DNA from: Dactylosporangium siamense
GTDB lineage: Bacteria > Actinomycetota > Actinomycetes > Mycobacteriales > Micromonosporaceae
Direction: 5' to 3'
Length of the DNA: 64,000 bases
Assembly (NCBI RefSeq): GCF_016862795.1
Contig: NZ_BONQ01000167.1
Span: forward strand, 1 to 64,000
A program made the translations under genes and the position numbers. Positions 33,569 to 42,678 of the stretch are shown here, piece by piece (the stretch's first letter is position 1; each line of letters begins with the position of its first letter). The notes below the pieces were generated by a model. It was not told the DNA's origin. It did not search any database and saw nothing but the letters and a program-made list of their open reading frames with translations.

Positions 33569-36343
33569 GTGATGTCGATGGTGTGGGCGCAGGTGCGGTT
33601 CCGGCGCGGCCGGAACGTCGCGACCCTGCTGGCGGTGGCGATCGCGGTCGCGAGCTTCGCGCTGCTGCTGTCGGCCTCGCGCGGCGCGCAGCTGCGTGCC
33701 GAAGGCACGGTCACCAGCAACTTCCGGCCCGCCTATGACCTGCTGGTGCGTGCCGACCCGACGACGGACGCGGCGGGGCGGGTCTCGTTCGACTCGGTGC
33801 TGAGCGCGGCCGGCGGGATCACGCTGGAGCAGTGGCGCCGGGTGCGGGGGCTGCCGGGGGTGTCCGTGGCCGCCCCGGTCGCGACCGTCGGGTATGTCAT
33901 GCGGACCGTCGCGGTGCCCGTGGACGTCACCGGTTACCTGTCCCCGCAGGCCCGGCGGCAGGTCCTCCGGGCCCGCCCCACCTGGACCTGGGACCGCGGC
34001 GCGAGCCGCTTCACCGACGGTTCGTCGTACCTGTACGTGACCGGCGACCGGCTGGAGTTCGTCGCCGGCGACCAGATCGGCGACGGCCAGGTCATCGAGG
34101 GCGACCAGGCGCCGCGGGCGTCGTCGCTGCAGGAGGTGCGGCCGGACGGCACCCGCGTCGGGGTCTGCGCCGACCTCACGCACGCCGACGGTGACGTGGA
34201 CCCGCTGCGGCCCGACACCCGGCAGGCGGTGAAATGCTGGTCCCGGGTTTCCGGTTCGACCGGCAACGCGAGCGACCACGCCCAGATCGACGTGCTGGTG
34301 TCGGTGCCGATGCTGATGGCGGCGATCGACCCGGAGCAGGAGGCGCGGCTCAACGGCCTCGACGCCGCGCTCGTCTCGGGCTCCTACCTCGGCGCGGCGG
34401 CGCCGCACGACGCGGCCATGCCCGTGCTCGTGGCGTCGCAGCCGCTCGTCGAGCAGCAGGCGACGGTGCGGATCGACCGCCTGAGCGCCACGGCCGGCGA
34501 CGGGGTGGCGGCCGGCATCACGTTCGACAACCTCGTCGACGGCTACGAGGCCGACCCCGGCACGCCGGTCGGCACCGTCACGGTGCGCGGCACCGACGCC
34601 TACCCGAAGGTCGTGGAGCAGCTGCAGCACCCGGCGGACGTCACGCGCCCGGGCGCCGCGATCCTCGGCGGCGCGAAGCCGACGACGATCGGGCAGCGGC
34701 TGAACGACCAGGTGCGGATCTTCTGGAGCGCCGGGCCCCGGCAGCCTGCGGCGGTCCAGCCGGCCAGGGACTGGTGGGGCCTGTCCCTGAGCGATGACGT
34801 GCCGTTCAACCCGCTGCCGCTGGAGCTGGCGGACACGTCGTTGCGTCCCGTCGCCGCGCACCAGTACGTCCCGGCGCCCGGCGAGGCGTTCGCGCCGACC
34901 CAGCTGCGGGCGGTCGGCGTCTACGACCCGGCCAAGGTCGACGCCGGCCCACGGCTCGCCGCGATGCCAGCCGACCTGTACCACGATCCGTCGTCGGCCC
35001 CGGTCGGCGGCGGCCAGGCCCTGGGACCGACCGCGAACCTCGCCGGACCGGTCGGCGCCCGCCCGCAGCTGCTGACGACCCTGGACGCGATGCCGGCGCT
35101 GTGGCGGTCGGGGTACACCAACCTCACCCCGCAGCAGGGCGTGAACGTCGCGGCGCCGATCAGTACCATCCGGGTCCGGCTGGCCGGCGAGATCGGCATG
35201 GACGACCTGTCGACGGAGCGGCTGCGCGCCACCGCCGACCGGATCCGGCAGGAGACCGGCCTGCACGTCGACGTCGCCGCCGGTGCCTCGGCCGCCGCGG
35301 TCCCGGCCGACCTGGCCGCCGGTGCGCACGGCCGTCCCGCGCTGCGGGTGACGGAGCCCTGGCTGCAGCCCGGCGTCGCCACGCTGGTCGTCGCGGCGAT
35401 CGACCGCAAGAGCCTGCTGCTGGCGGCGCTGGTCCTCGTCACCTGCGTGCTGGCGGTGACCAACGCGACGAGCGCAGCGGTGCGGGTCCGCGCCACCGAG
35501 CTCGGCGTGCTGGCCTGCCTCGGCTGGCCCAGACGCCGGCTGTTCGGCCTGATCCTGGCCGAGTCGGCGGTCGTCGGGCTGGTGGCGGGCGGGGCGGGCA
35601 CCCTCCTCGCCGCCGTCACCGCACTCCCGCTGTCCGTCCACCTGTTGCCGCGGTACCTCCTGCTGGCGGTGCCTACGGCGCTGGTGCTGACGCTGCTCGC
35701 GGCGCTTCCGCCGGCCTGGCGGGCGACCCGCACCGCGCCCGTCACCGCGGTGCGTCCCGCGGTCGCCCGGTTCCAGGCCCGCCGGGTCCCGCCCGGGATC
35801 GCGAGCCTGGCCTGGACCAACGTGCTGCGCGCGCCGGGCCGCACGGCGCTCGGCGCGCTCAGCCTCGCGCTCGGCGTGGCGGCGCTGACGCTGCTCGTCG
35901 TCGTCACCACGGGCTTCCGCGGTTCGGTGACCGGCACGCTGCTCGGCGACGCGATCACGGTCCAGGTGCGCGCGACGGACTACGTCGCCACCGCGATCAC
36001 GATCCTGCTGGGCGCCGCCACCGTCGGCGACGTCCTGTACGTCAACATCCGCGAGCGTGCCGCCGAGTTCGCGCTGCTCGGCGCGGTCGGCTGGAGCGAC
36101 GGCCAGCTCGTGCGCCTCGCCGGGCAGGAGTCCGTCGTCCTCGGCGCGGGCGGCGGGCTGGTCGGCGCGGCCGCCGGGCTCGGCGTGGCCGCGTCCCTCG
36201 GCGGCGGTCTGCCCCCGGTCGGCTACGCGGTCGCGGCGGCGGCGGCTCTGGCCGGCCTGCTCGTCACGGCGGCCGCGTCGGCCGTTCCGGTGCGGCTGCT
36301 GCTGCGCAACATGCCCACGACCCGCCTGCTGGCCGGGGAGTGA
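33569..36343 (+). CDS. FtsX/MacB-type ABC transporter permease
   Basis: A 924-residue permease with two FtsX units. TM1 is at residues ~18-36, a large extracytoplasmic domain follows to ~605, three TMs at ~615-715 (each flanked by RATELGVLACLGWPRRRL-type coupling sequence), then the second FtsX unit (TMs at ~770, 810, 850-870 and 885-910) with RAAEFALLGAVGWSDGQL. Such proteins usually work with an ATPase in LolD/MacB-type export or stress signalling. No ATPase gene adjoins it here. The GTG at 33569 is followed directly by ATG 33572, and either could be the start. Confidence 0.85.
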   Translation: MMSMVWAQVRFRRGRNVATLLAVAIAVASFALLLSASRGAQLRAEGTVTSNFRPAYDLLVRADPTTDAAGRVSFDSVLSAAGGITLEQWRRVRGLPGVSVAAPVATVGYVMRTVAVPVDVTGYLSPQARRQVLRARPTWTWDRGASRFTDGSSYLYVTGDRLEFVAGDQIGDGQVIEGDQAPRASSLQEVRPDGTRVGVCADLTHADGDVDPLRPDTRQAVKCWSRVSGSTGNASDHAQIDVLVSVPMLMAAIDPEQEARLNGLDAALVSGSYLGAAAPHDAAMPVLVASQPLVEQQATVRIDRLSATAGDGVAAGITFDNLVDGYEADPGTPVGTVTVRGTDAYPKVVEQLQHPADVTRPGAAILGGAKPTTIGQRLNDQVRIFWSAGPRQPAAVQPARDWWGLSLSDDVPFNPLPLELADTSLRPVAAHQYVPAPGEAFAPTQLRAVGVYDPAKVDAGPRLAAMPADLYHDPSSAPVGGGQALGPTANLAGPVGARPQLLTTLDAMPALWRSGYTNLTPQQGVNVAAPISTIRVRLAGEIGMDDLSTERLRATADRIRQETGLHVDVAAGASAAAVPADLAAGAHGRPALRVTEPWLQPGVATLVVAAIDRKSLLLAALVLVTCVLAVTNATSAAVRVRATELGVLACLGWPRRRLFGLILAESAVVGLVAGGAGTLLAAVTALPLSVHLLPRYLLLAVPTALVLTLLAALPPAWRATRTAPVTAVRPAVARFQARRVPPGIASLAWTNVLRAPGRTALGALSLALGVAALTLLVVVTTGFRGSVTGTLLGDAITVQVRATDYVATAITILLGAATVGDVLYVNIRERAAEFALLGAVGWSDGQLVRLAGQESVVLGAGGGLVGAAAGLGVAASLGGGLPPVGYAVAAAAALAGLLVTAAASAVPVRLLLRNMPTTRLLAGE

Positions 36344-36602
36344 ACCGTCAGCCCCGTCGGAGCGGCCGGCACGCGGTCGCGACCCCGTGCCGGGCGATCG
36401 GTTGAGCGCCGGGTGACCGGCCTGCTCACGTAGCGCGGAACCGGCCGGATACCTACCTTGCAAGGGCCCTGGCCTTCCCGCCTGGGCCCCGAACGGTCAT
36501 GGCCGCGTCCGGCGGGATCGAACATTCCGGCCGTGCCCGTGAAGATCATTTTCTGTGCCGTCAATCAGGACATGAGAGGTATGACCGACGAAGGGGAGCC
36601 GG
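36344..36602. other. intergenic region upstream of the sigma-factor operon
   Basis: This 259-bp gap has no gene. GGAACC at 36437-36442 resembles the -35 of ECF-sigma promoters and could be an autoregulatory site, but I see no matching -10 at the expected distance. Confidence 0.3.
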
Positions 36603-37178
36603 ATGGGTTCGAAGGTGGCAGTGGAGGGGGACGACGCCGAGGTGCTGGCGCGGTCACGTTCCGATCCGGAAAGCTTCTCGGCGCTGTTCGACCGGTACTT
36701 CACGGCACTGCACGGGTACGCGTCGCGGCGGCTCGGCGGCCCGGGCGGCGACGACGTGGCGGCCGAGACGTTCCTCGTCGCGTTCCGGCAGCGGGACCGT
36801 TTCGACCCGGAGCGCGGGACGGTTCGTGCCTGGCTGTACGGGATCGCGACGAACCTCATCCGCGAGCACCGGCGGATCGAGGAGCGCGGCTACCGGGCAC
36901 ACACGCGGGTGGCGGCGCAGCCCGCGTACTCCGGCGACGTGGACCGGGCCGACTCCCGGGTGTCGGCGGCAGCGGCCCGGGACGGGCTCGTCGCGGCGCT
37001 GGCGGAGCTGCAGCCCGGCGACCGCGACGTGGTGCTGCTCGTCGTCTGGGGCGAGCTGTCGCACGACGAGGTCGCCTCCGCGCTCGGCATTCCGGCGGGC
37101 ACGGTCGGATCCCGGCTGCATCGCGCCAGGAAGCGGCTGCGCGCCGCCCTGGACAACATCAACCCGATCGAAAGGTGA
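36603..37178 (+). CDS. ECF-family RNA polymerase sigma factor
   Basis: A 191-residue sigma-70 family member. The region 2 domain (FSALFDRYFTALHGYASRRL, then TVRAWLYGIATNLIREHRR) binds the -10 and core polymerase. Region 4 (ELSHDEVASALGIPAGTVGSRLHRARKRL) is a typical HTH. The ATG at 36603 has GGGGAG upstream. The next gene begins nine bases after the stop and encodes its probable membrane partner. The target regulon is unknown. Confidence 0.92.
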   Translation: MGSKVAVEGDDAEVLARSRSDPESFSALFDRYFTALHGYASRRLGGPGGDDVAAETFLVAFRQRDRFDPERGTVRAWLYGIATNLIREHRRIEERGYRAHTRVAAQPAYSGDVDRADSRVSAAAARDGLVAALAELQPGDRDVVLLVVWGELSHDEVASALGIPAGTVGSRLHRARKRLRAALDNINPIER

Positions 37179-37186
37179 CGGCCGAC

Positions 37187-38446
37187 ATGGACGAACTTGA
37201 ACTGCTTGCCGGCGCGCGGCCGGTGAGCCCGCCGTCGGTGGAGACGGTGCACGAGGCACGGCGCCGGCTGGGCCGCGAGATCTACGCCAGGCCCGCGTCG
37301 CGCTGGCGGGTGCGGCTCCTGCTGCCCGTCGCGGCCGGGGTGCTCGCCGTGTCGACCGGGATCGTGGTCGGCACGCACGTCCTGAGCCCGGCCCCTCCCG
37401 CTCCGCCCGGCGCCACCGGCCGCCCCGGGCCGACCCGCACCGCGGACACCGGACCGCTGAAGCCGGACAACCGTTCGGCGCAGGAGCTGTTGCTCGTCGC
37501 GGCCGAGCAGTCGCTGCACCAGACCGACCCCGGCTCGGGCAGGTACTGGCTGTCCACCTGGGAGGAGGGCCAGCTCATCCAGGTCGGCCGGAAGGGCGCC
37601 GAGTACGCCGTCATGGCGCGCCGCTCCAACGGTCAGTGGTACTCGACCAAGGACAGCTTCAGCGTGTTCGAGTCCCGCTGGTCCGGTGCGGAGCCCGCCT
37701 CCGACGCGGACAAGGCGGCCTGGAAGAGTGCCGGGTCGCCGCGCAGCTGGCCGAAGGACCAGGGGCCGGGGTGCCCGTCGGACCCGAACGAGAACTACAC
37801 CCTCGACGCCGCCGAGACCAGCCAGGTCTCCAGGTCCGACGACGGCACGAGGAACACCGGCAACGGCAGGCTCACGCCCACCAAGGAACCGACCCAGTTC
37901 CGGGTCCTCGGCGAATACCTGACGGCGGACCAGATCCGTGCGCTGCCGTCCGACCCGGCCGCGCTGAAGCAGTGGCTGATCGGTGTCATCAAGAAGCAGA
38001 ACCTGCCGCGCAAGACCGACGTGGAGCTCGGCGAGTCGCTCTTCAACGGCGTGCACAACCTGCTGTTCCTCAACCCCATCACGCCGCAGGTCCGCGCCGC
38101 CGCGTACCGGGTGCTCGCCGGGATGCCCGGCGTGACGTCGCTCGGCGCGGTGAAGGACGGCGTGGGCCGCAACGGCGTCGCCGTCGCCATCACCAGCAAC
38201 GACACGGCCGACGAGCAGCGCGCCGACTCGGGCGGGCCCTACGCGGTGAGCATCGTGTTCAGCCCCGACACCGGGGACACGCTCTCGTTCGAGACCCGGG
38301 TGCTCAAGCCGGCCGACTACCTGTCGTGGGTGCCGAAGGGCGCGCTGTTCAGCTACCGGGCGGTGACCGACATGCGCTGGACGGACGACGAGCCGCCGGC
38401 CGCGACCACGCCGTCCGTGGTCAAGCGCAGTGCGGGGGCCTGCTGA
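37187..38446 (+). CDS. CU044_5270-family membrane protein, probable sigma-factor partner
   Basis: A 419-residue single-pass protein starting MDELELLAGARPVSPPS, a pattern I associate with the actinobacterial CU044_5270 family found next to ECF sigma genes. A ~45-residue cytoplasmic N-terminus could contact the sigma factor. A membrane segment lies at ~46-68 (RVRLLLPVAAGVLAVSTGIV), and a large extracytoplasmic domain follows. AAAGGTGA, overlapping the sigma stop, is the ribosome-binding site; a GTG at 37175 overlaps the stop and is the alternative start. An anti-sigma role is inferred from gene order and topology. Confidence 0.75.
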   Translation: MDELELLAGARPVSPPSVETVHEARRRLGREIYARPASRWRVRLLLPVAAGVLAVSTGIVVGTHVLSPAPPAPPGATGRPGPTRTADTGPLKPDNRSAQELLLVAAEQSLHQTDPGSGRYWLSTWEEGQLIQVGRKGAEYAVMARRSNGQWYSTKDSFSVFESRWSGAEPASDADKAAWKSAGSPRSWPKDQGPGCPSDPNENYTLDAAETSQVSRSDDGTRNTGNGRLTPTKEPTQFRVLGEYLTADQIRALPSDPAALKQWLIGVIKKQNLPRKTDVELGESLFNGVHNLLFLNPITPQVRAAAYRVLAGMPGVTSLGAVKDGVGRNGVAVAITSNDTADEQRADSGGPYAVSIVFSPDTGDTLSFETRVLKPADYLSWVPKGALFSYRAVTDMRWTDDEPPAATTPSVVKRSAGAC

Positions 38447-38461
38447 CGACCGGACCCGAGC

Positions 38462-38490
38462 GGGGCGGGCACGCACGTCGTGCCCGCCCC
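38462..38490. terminator. hairpin terminator of the sigma-factor operon
   Basis: GGGGCGGGCACG, loop CACGT and CGTGCCCGCCCC form a perfect 12-bp stem followed by CTTCTCGTCC, 15 bases after the stop. Confidence 0.88.
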
Positions 38491-38653
38491 CTTCTCGTCC
38501 CTCAGCTGACGTCCGAACGCGGCGGTTCCGGACGGGGCCCACGGAAGGGGTAGCGGCACCCGGCCGTTCAGCCGTTCACCCGAGCGTGCGCGGAAACGCT
38601 ACCGTCGAATCACACGACGTGACACGGTGCCGGTCCGGGGACAAGGGGTGCAG

Positions 38654-39091
38654 ATGGGTGCGGAATGGCTGGTGCAGGTGGCGGCCGCCGGCGGATCGGC
38701 GTTCGCTGGGGCGGCCGCCACCGACGCCTGGCGAACGGCGCGCGATGGTGTGGCGCGCCTGTTCGGGCGGGGCGGACCGGCCCGGCAGGAGGCCGTCGAG
38801 GAGTTGGCCGACCGGACCGCGGCCGAGATCCAGAACGCGCCGGCCGATGCCCGCGAACAGGTGCGTGAGCAGTGGGCGCAGACCTGGCAGCAGCAGCTCG
38901 CGGCGCTCCTCGACGAGTATCCGGAGATCGGTGACGAGCTCCTGGCCTGGGCCGAGCAGTTGCGGGCGGAGTCGGCTGCGGCACAGGGACCGGCGACGAT
39001 GACGTTCAGCTCCTACGACAACTCGACGCAGGTCAATGTGCCGAATGGGTCGGTCACCATGCATCTGGGCGAGAACCGCCGTTCGCCGTGA
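38654..39091 (+). CDS. small helical protein coupled to a STAND ATPase
   Basis: A 145-residue protein starting MGAEWLVQVAAAGGSAFAG, an amphipathic Gly/Ala-rich N-terminal helix. A helical middle follows (AREQVREQWAQTWQQQLAALL), then a beta-like tail SSYDNSTQVNVPNGSVTMHL. The layout is common in actinobacterial small proteins next to NTPases and proteases of conflict systems. The tail motif DNSTQVN recurs as DNSTQIN at the N-terminus of the next protein. The ATG has AAGGGG upstream. The stop overlaps the next start by 4 bp (GTGA), so the two are co-translated. It may be an adaptor or effector for the ATPase. Confidence 0.7.
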   Translation: MGAEWLVQVAAAGGSAFAGAAATDAWRTARDGVARLFGRGGPARQEAVEELADRTAAEIQNAPADAREQVREQWAQTWQQQLAALLDEYPEIGDELLAWAEQLRAESAAAQGPATMTFSSYDNSTQVNVPNGSVTMHLGENRRSP

Positions 39092-42000
39092 CCGGACAGG
39101 AACGCGCCTCGTCTCCTGCCAGCCGGGTGTCGAGGGACAACTCCACGCAGATCAACGCCGAGATCGTCAATGTGCACAACGCGTCACCGGCGGACCCGCC
39201 GGGCAGATCGGCGCACAGCCCGGCGTGGATGCTCCCGATCCCGCGCCCGGCGCTGGTCGAGCGTGCGCAGGAGGCACAGCGGCTGCTCACGCTCGTCTGC
39301 GAGTCGGACCTCGGTCCGGGCGTGCCGATCGGGGTGCACGGCGGCAGCGGTTTCGGCAAGACGAGCCTTGTCATGTGGCTCTGCGCCGAGGAACTGGTCC
39401 GGGCGCGGTTCTCCGGTGGTCTGCTCTGGCTGATGCTCGGTGAGCCCGGACCGGCAGGTGTGCTCGCCGGGCAGATCAACGAGCTGATCGAGCAGCTCAC
39501 GGGATCGAGGCCGACCTTCGGCGACCCTGTCCAGGCCGGCTACCGCCTGGGCGAGGTGCTCGACACTCAGCCCGGCCCCGTGCTGCTGGTGCTGGACGAC
39601 GTCTACGACCAGCAGCAGCTCCTGCCGTTCCGGATGGGTGGCCGATCATGCCTCCGGCTCGTGACCACCCGCCGGCGGTGGATCGTGCCGCCGGACTCGA
39701 GCGTCTGGGTGGACCGGATGAACCGTCGGCAGGCGACGGCGCTGCTCACCGTCGGCGTGGAAGGCGCACCGCCGGAGCTCGTCGAGCGCATTCTCGACGG
39801 CACCGGCCACTGGCCGGCGTTGTTGGAGCTGGCGAACCGGGTGGTCGTGCGGCGGATCCGGCACGGCGTCACGGCCGAGACGGCGTTGCGCGACGTGGCG
39901 GACCGGCTGGCCACCTCGGAGCCCGACATGTTCGCGCCCGGCGCTTTCGGACCGGACGATGTGAACGATCGAGGCCAGGCGATCGCTTCGGTGCTCCGGG
40001 CCGGGCTCGCGTTGTTGACCGAGGCGGACAACGACCGCCTCGAGGAACTCTCGATCTTCCCGGTCGACGTGGACATCCCGATCGCTGTGCTGGAGCTGCT
40101 GTGGGCGCAGACCGGTCGCCTGACCCGCGACCGCGTGCAGCTGCTGTGCTACCAGCTCGCCGATCTGTCGCTCGTGCTCTACTACCGCGCCGATCCCGGC
40201 ACCATCCGCCTGCACCGTGTCGTGCGCTCGTACATCGTCCACGTCACGGCTCCGGACCGGCGTCAGCGGCTGCACGGCCAGCTGCTCGCCGCGGCCGCCG
40301 CCACGCTGCCGGCCGGGCAGCCACCCGCGTGGTGGGAGCTGCCGCCGCGCTACGACTACGTCGTCGCGCACCTGGCTGAGCATCTCACTGCCGCCGGGCG
40401 GCGGCCCGAGCTGGTCGCGACGGTCACCGACCTGCGATGGGTCCACGTCCGGCTCACCCGGCACGGCGCGACCGCCGTCGAGCGTGACCTTGACCGGGCC
40501 GGCACCCCCGCCGCGATCGCGCTCGCCCGCGCTGTGCGCCAGAGTGCCCACCTCTTCACCCCGCTGGCACCGCCGGGATCGCTCGGCGCGGTGCTCGCCA
40601 GCCGGCTCGCCCGCCACGCGCAGACCGACGGGTTTGTCGAGAGCCTGCCCAGGCCACGCCTGGCGAACCGCTGGCCGCTCCCGGACCGCCCGCAGGCGGG
40701 GCTGGTCAGGACCCTGACCGGACATACCCGTGAGGTGGTCGCAGCGGCGGCCGCGCCGGACGGTGGTTGGCTCGCCACCGCCGGCCAGGACGGCGCCGTT
40801 CGCATCTGGAACCCGGTCAGTGGCGAGCTCCGGTGCACACTCGCCCATGCCGCAACCGTGCTGGCGGTCGCGCCGGACGGCGCCTGGCTCGCCACCGCCG
40901 ACCGCGGTGTACGAATCTGGGACCCGGTGACCGGGAGCCCACTGCATAAGCTCGTTGTCGGCCCGGGTCCGGTGCATGCGCTCGCCGTCGCGCCGGACGG
41001 CGCCTGGCTTGCCGCTGCCGGCCAGGACGGCACCACGAGCATCTGGGACACCCGGACCGGCGACTGCCGCCACGTCCTGGCCGGCCACACCGAGCGCGTC
41101 GACGCGCTGGCCGCCGCGGCCGACGGCACCTGGCTCGCCACCGCCGGCTACGACCGGACGATCCGGCTCTGGGACCCTGCCACCGGTGCGGCGTTGCGCA
41201 CACTGACCGGCCACACCCATTGGGTGACCGCACTCGCGACCGCCGCCGACGGCAGTTGGCTCGCCTCGACGGGCCACGACGGCACCGTACGGGTATGGGA
41301 CCCGACCTCCGGTGCGCTCGAACAGACGCTCACCAGGAACGAGGGACCGGTGGTCTCCCTGGCCGTCGTCCAGGCGGGAGCCGCCATCGCCGCCGGCGGC
41401 TGGGACGGGGCGATCCGGATCTGGGACCGGTTCACCGGCGAGTTGCTGCACACGCTGACCGGCCACGGCAGCTGGGTCAGCGCGCTCTGCACGCCGCGTG
41501 ACGGCGGGTGGCTGGCGAGCGCCGCTCAGGACGGCACGGCCTACATCTGGGATCCCGTCACCGGCGCGCGGCACAACGCTCTCACCGGCCACACCAACTG
41601 GATTCGGGCCGTCGCCGCGTCGGCGGACGGAGGCTGGGTCGCCACGGCCGGCCAGGACGGCACCGCGCGCATCTGGGATCCGGCCGCCGTCCCGGACGCT
41701 CGCACCCCGGCCCGGCACACGGATGCCGTGACGACGCTGGCGGTCTCGCCGGACGGAGATTGGGTGGCATCGGCGGGACTTGATCGGATGGTCCGGATCT
41801 GGCAACCGGCGACCGGTGAGCCGATGCAGTTCACGGACGGGCAACCGGTGCTCGCCCTGGCCGTGGACCCGAACGGCGACTGGCTGGCCGCTGCCGGCCG
41901 CAACGGGATGGACCTGTGGAATCCGCGGAAACCCGCGGAACGCCGGACGCTCGCCGGTGGCATCGGCCGGGTCCTTGCGATCGCCGTCGCGCCGGACGGC

Positions 42001-42675
42001 GGTTGGCTGGCCGCCGGCGACCAGGACGGCACCGTCGTCGTGTGGGACGCCCGCACCGGCAGGGATCCGCGCAGCTTCACCGCGCACCTCGGGCCGGTGG
42101 AGGTGCTCGCCGCCGCGCCGGACGGCCGGTGGCTCGCCACCGGTGGCCCGGACCACATCACCAATCTGTGGGACCCCCGCACGGGTGAACACGGTCATGC
42201 CCTCGCCACCGGTCGGGTGCGGGCGATCGCCTGGGCACCGCAAGAGCGCTGCCTGGCGGCCGCTGGGCAGCATGTCACCGTCTGGGACACCGATACCGGC
42301 GAACGTCGCCACACGCTCATCGCGCACAAGGAGCCGGTCCGGGCGCTGGCCTTCGCGTCCGACGGCTCGTGGCTCGCCACCGGCGGCCAGGACGGGACCG
42401 TCCGCATCTGGGACGTCAGCACCGGTGCGTGCAGGCACGCCCTCACCGGCCACACCCACTGGGTCACCGCCCTGGCCACCGGACCGGGCGGGACCTGGCT
42501 GGCCAGCACCGGCTACGACGGCACGATCCGGATCTGGGATCCCGTCGCCGGCACACCGATGGCGGCCATCCGCGTCGACAGCCCGCTCGTCGCCTGCGCC
42601 TGGCTTCCCGGTGCCACCGTGATCTGCGCCGGGGGCACCGGTGGCGGCGTGTACGCGTTCGACCTGCTGCGCTGA
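39088..42675 (+). CDS. STAND ATPase: NB-ARC domain plus ~15 WD40 repeats
   Basis: A 1195-residue cytoplasmic protein. A short N-terminus carries DNSTQIN. The NB-ARC ATPase follows, with Walker A HGGSGFGKTS (~residues 84-93), Walker B PVLLVLDDVYD (~169) and sensor LRLVTTRRR. A winged-helix/helical arm extends to ~530. From ~542 to the end about 15 WD40 blades occur, each ending [IV]WDP-like (for example GQDGTVRIWDV), probably forming two propellers. Such proteins are signal-triggered oligomerising switches, as in apoptotic and anti-phage NLRs. No fused nuclease, protease or TIR is visible, so the effector may be a partner. It starts at GTG 39088 and converges on the next gene with only 3 bp between stops. 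Confidence 0.92.
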   Translation: MTGQERASSPASRVSRDNSTQINAEIVNVHNASPADPPGRSAHSPAWMLPIPRPALVERAQEAQRLLTLVCESDLGPGVPIGVHGGSGFGKTSLVMWLCAEELVRARFSGGLLWLMLGEPGPAGVLAGQINELIEQLTGSRPTFGDPVQAGYRLGEVLDTQPGPVLLVLDDVYDQQQLLPFRMGGRSCLRLVTTRRRWIVPPDSSVWVDRMNRRQATALLTVGVEGAPPELVERILDGTGHWPALLELANRVVVRRIRHGVTAETALRDVADRLATSEPDMFAPGAFGPDDVNDRGQAIASVLRAGLALLTEADNDRLEELSIFPVDVDIPIAVLELLWAQTGRLTRDRVQLLCYQLADLSLVLYYRADPGTIRLHRVVRSYIVHVTAPDRRQRLHGQLLAAAAATLPAGQPPAWWELPPRYDYVVAHLAEHLTAAGRRPELVATVTDLRWVHVRLTRHGATAVERDLDRAGTPAAIALARAVRQSAHLFTPLAPPGSLGAVLASRLARHAQTDGFVESLPRPRLANRWPLPDRPQAGLVRTLTGHTREVVAAAAAPDGGWLATAGQDGAVRIWNPVSGELRCTLAHAATVLAVAPDGAWLATADRGVRIWDPVTGSPLHKLVVGPGPVHALAVAPDGAWLAAAGQDGTTSIWDTRTGDCRHVLAGHTERVDALAAAADGTWLATAGYDRTIRLWDPATGAALRTLTGHTHWVTALATAADGSWLASTGHDGTVRVWDPTSGALEQTLTRNEGPVVSLAVVQAGAAIAAGGWDGAIRIWDRFTGELLHTLTGHGSWVSALCTPRDGGWLASAAQDGTAYIWDPVTGARHNALTGHTNWIRAVAASADGGWVATAGQDGTARIWDPAAVPDARTPARHTDAVTTLAVSPDGDWVASAGLDRMVRIWQPATGEPMQFTDGQPVLALAVDPNGDWLAAAGRNGMDLWNPRKPAERRTLAGGIGRVLAIAVAPDGGWLAAGDQDGTVVVWDARTGRDPRSFTAHLGPVEVLAAAPDGRWLATGGPDHITNLWDPRTGEHGHALATGRVRAIAWAPQERCLAAAGQHVTVWDTDTGERRHTLIAHKEPVRALAFASDGSWLATGGQDGTVRIWDVSTGACRHALTGHTHWVTALATGPGGTWLASTGYDGTIRIWDPVAGTPMAAIRVDSPLVACAWLPGATVICAGGTGGGVYAFDLLR

Positions 42676-42678
42676 TCG

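Noticed and set aside
42676-42678. Terminator between the STAND and SrfB-like genes
   Set aside because: Only three bases separate the convergent stops and no hairpin was seen at the junction.
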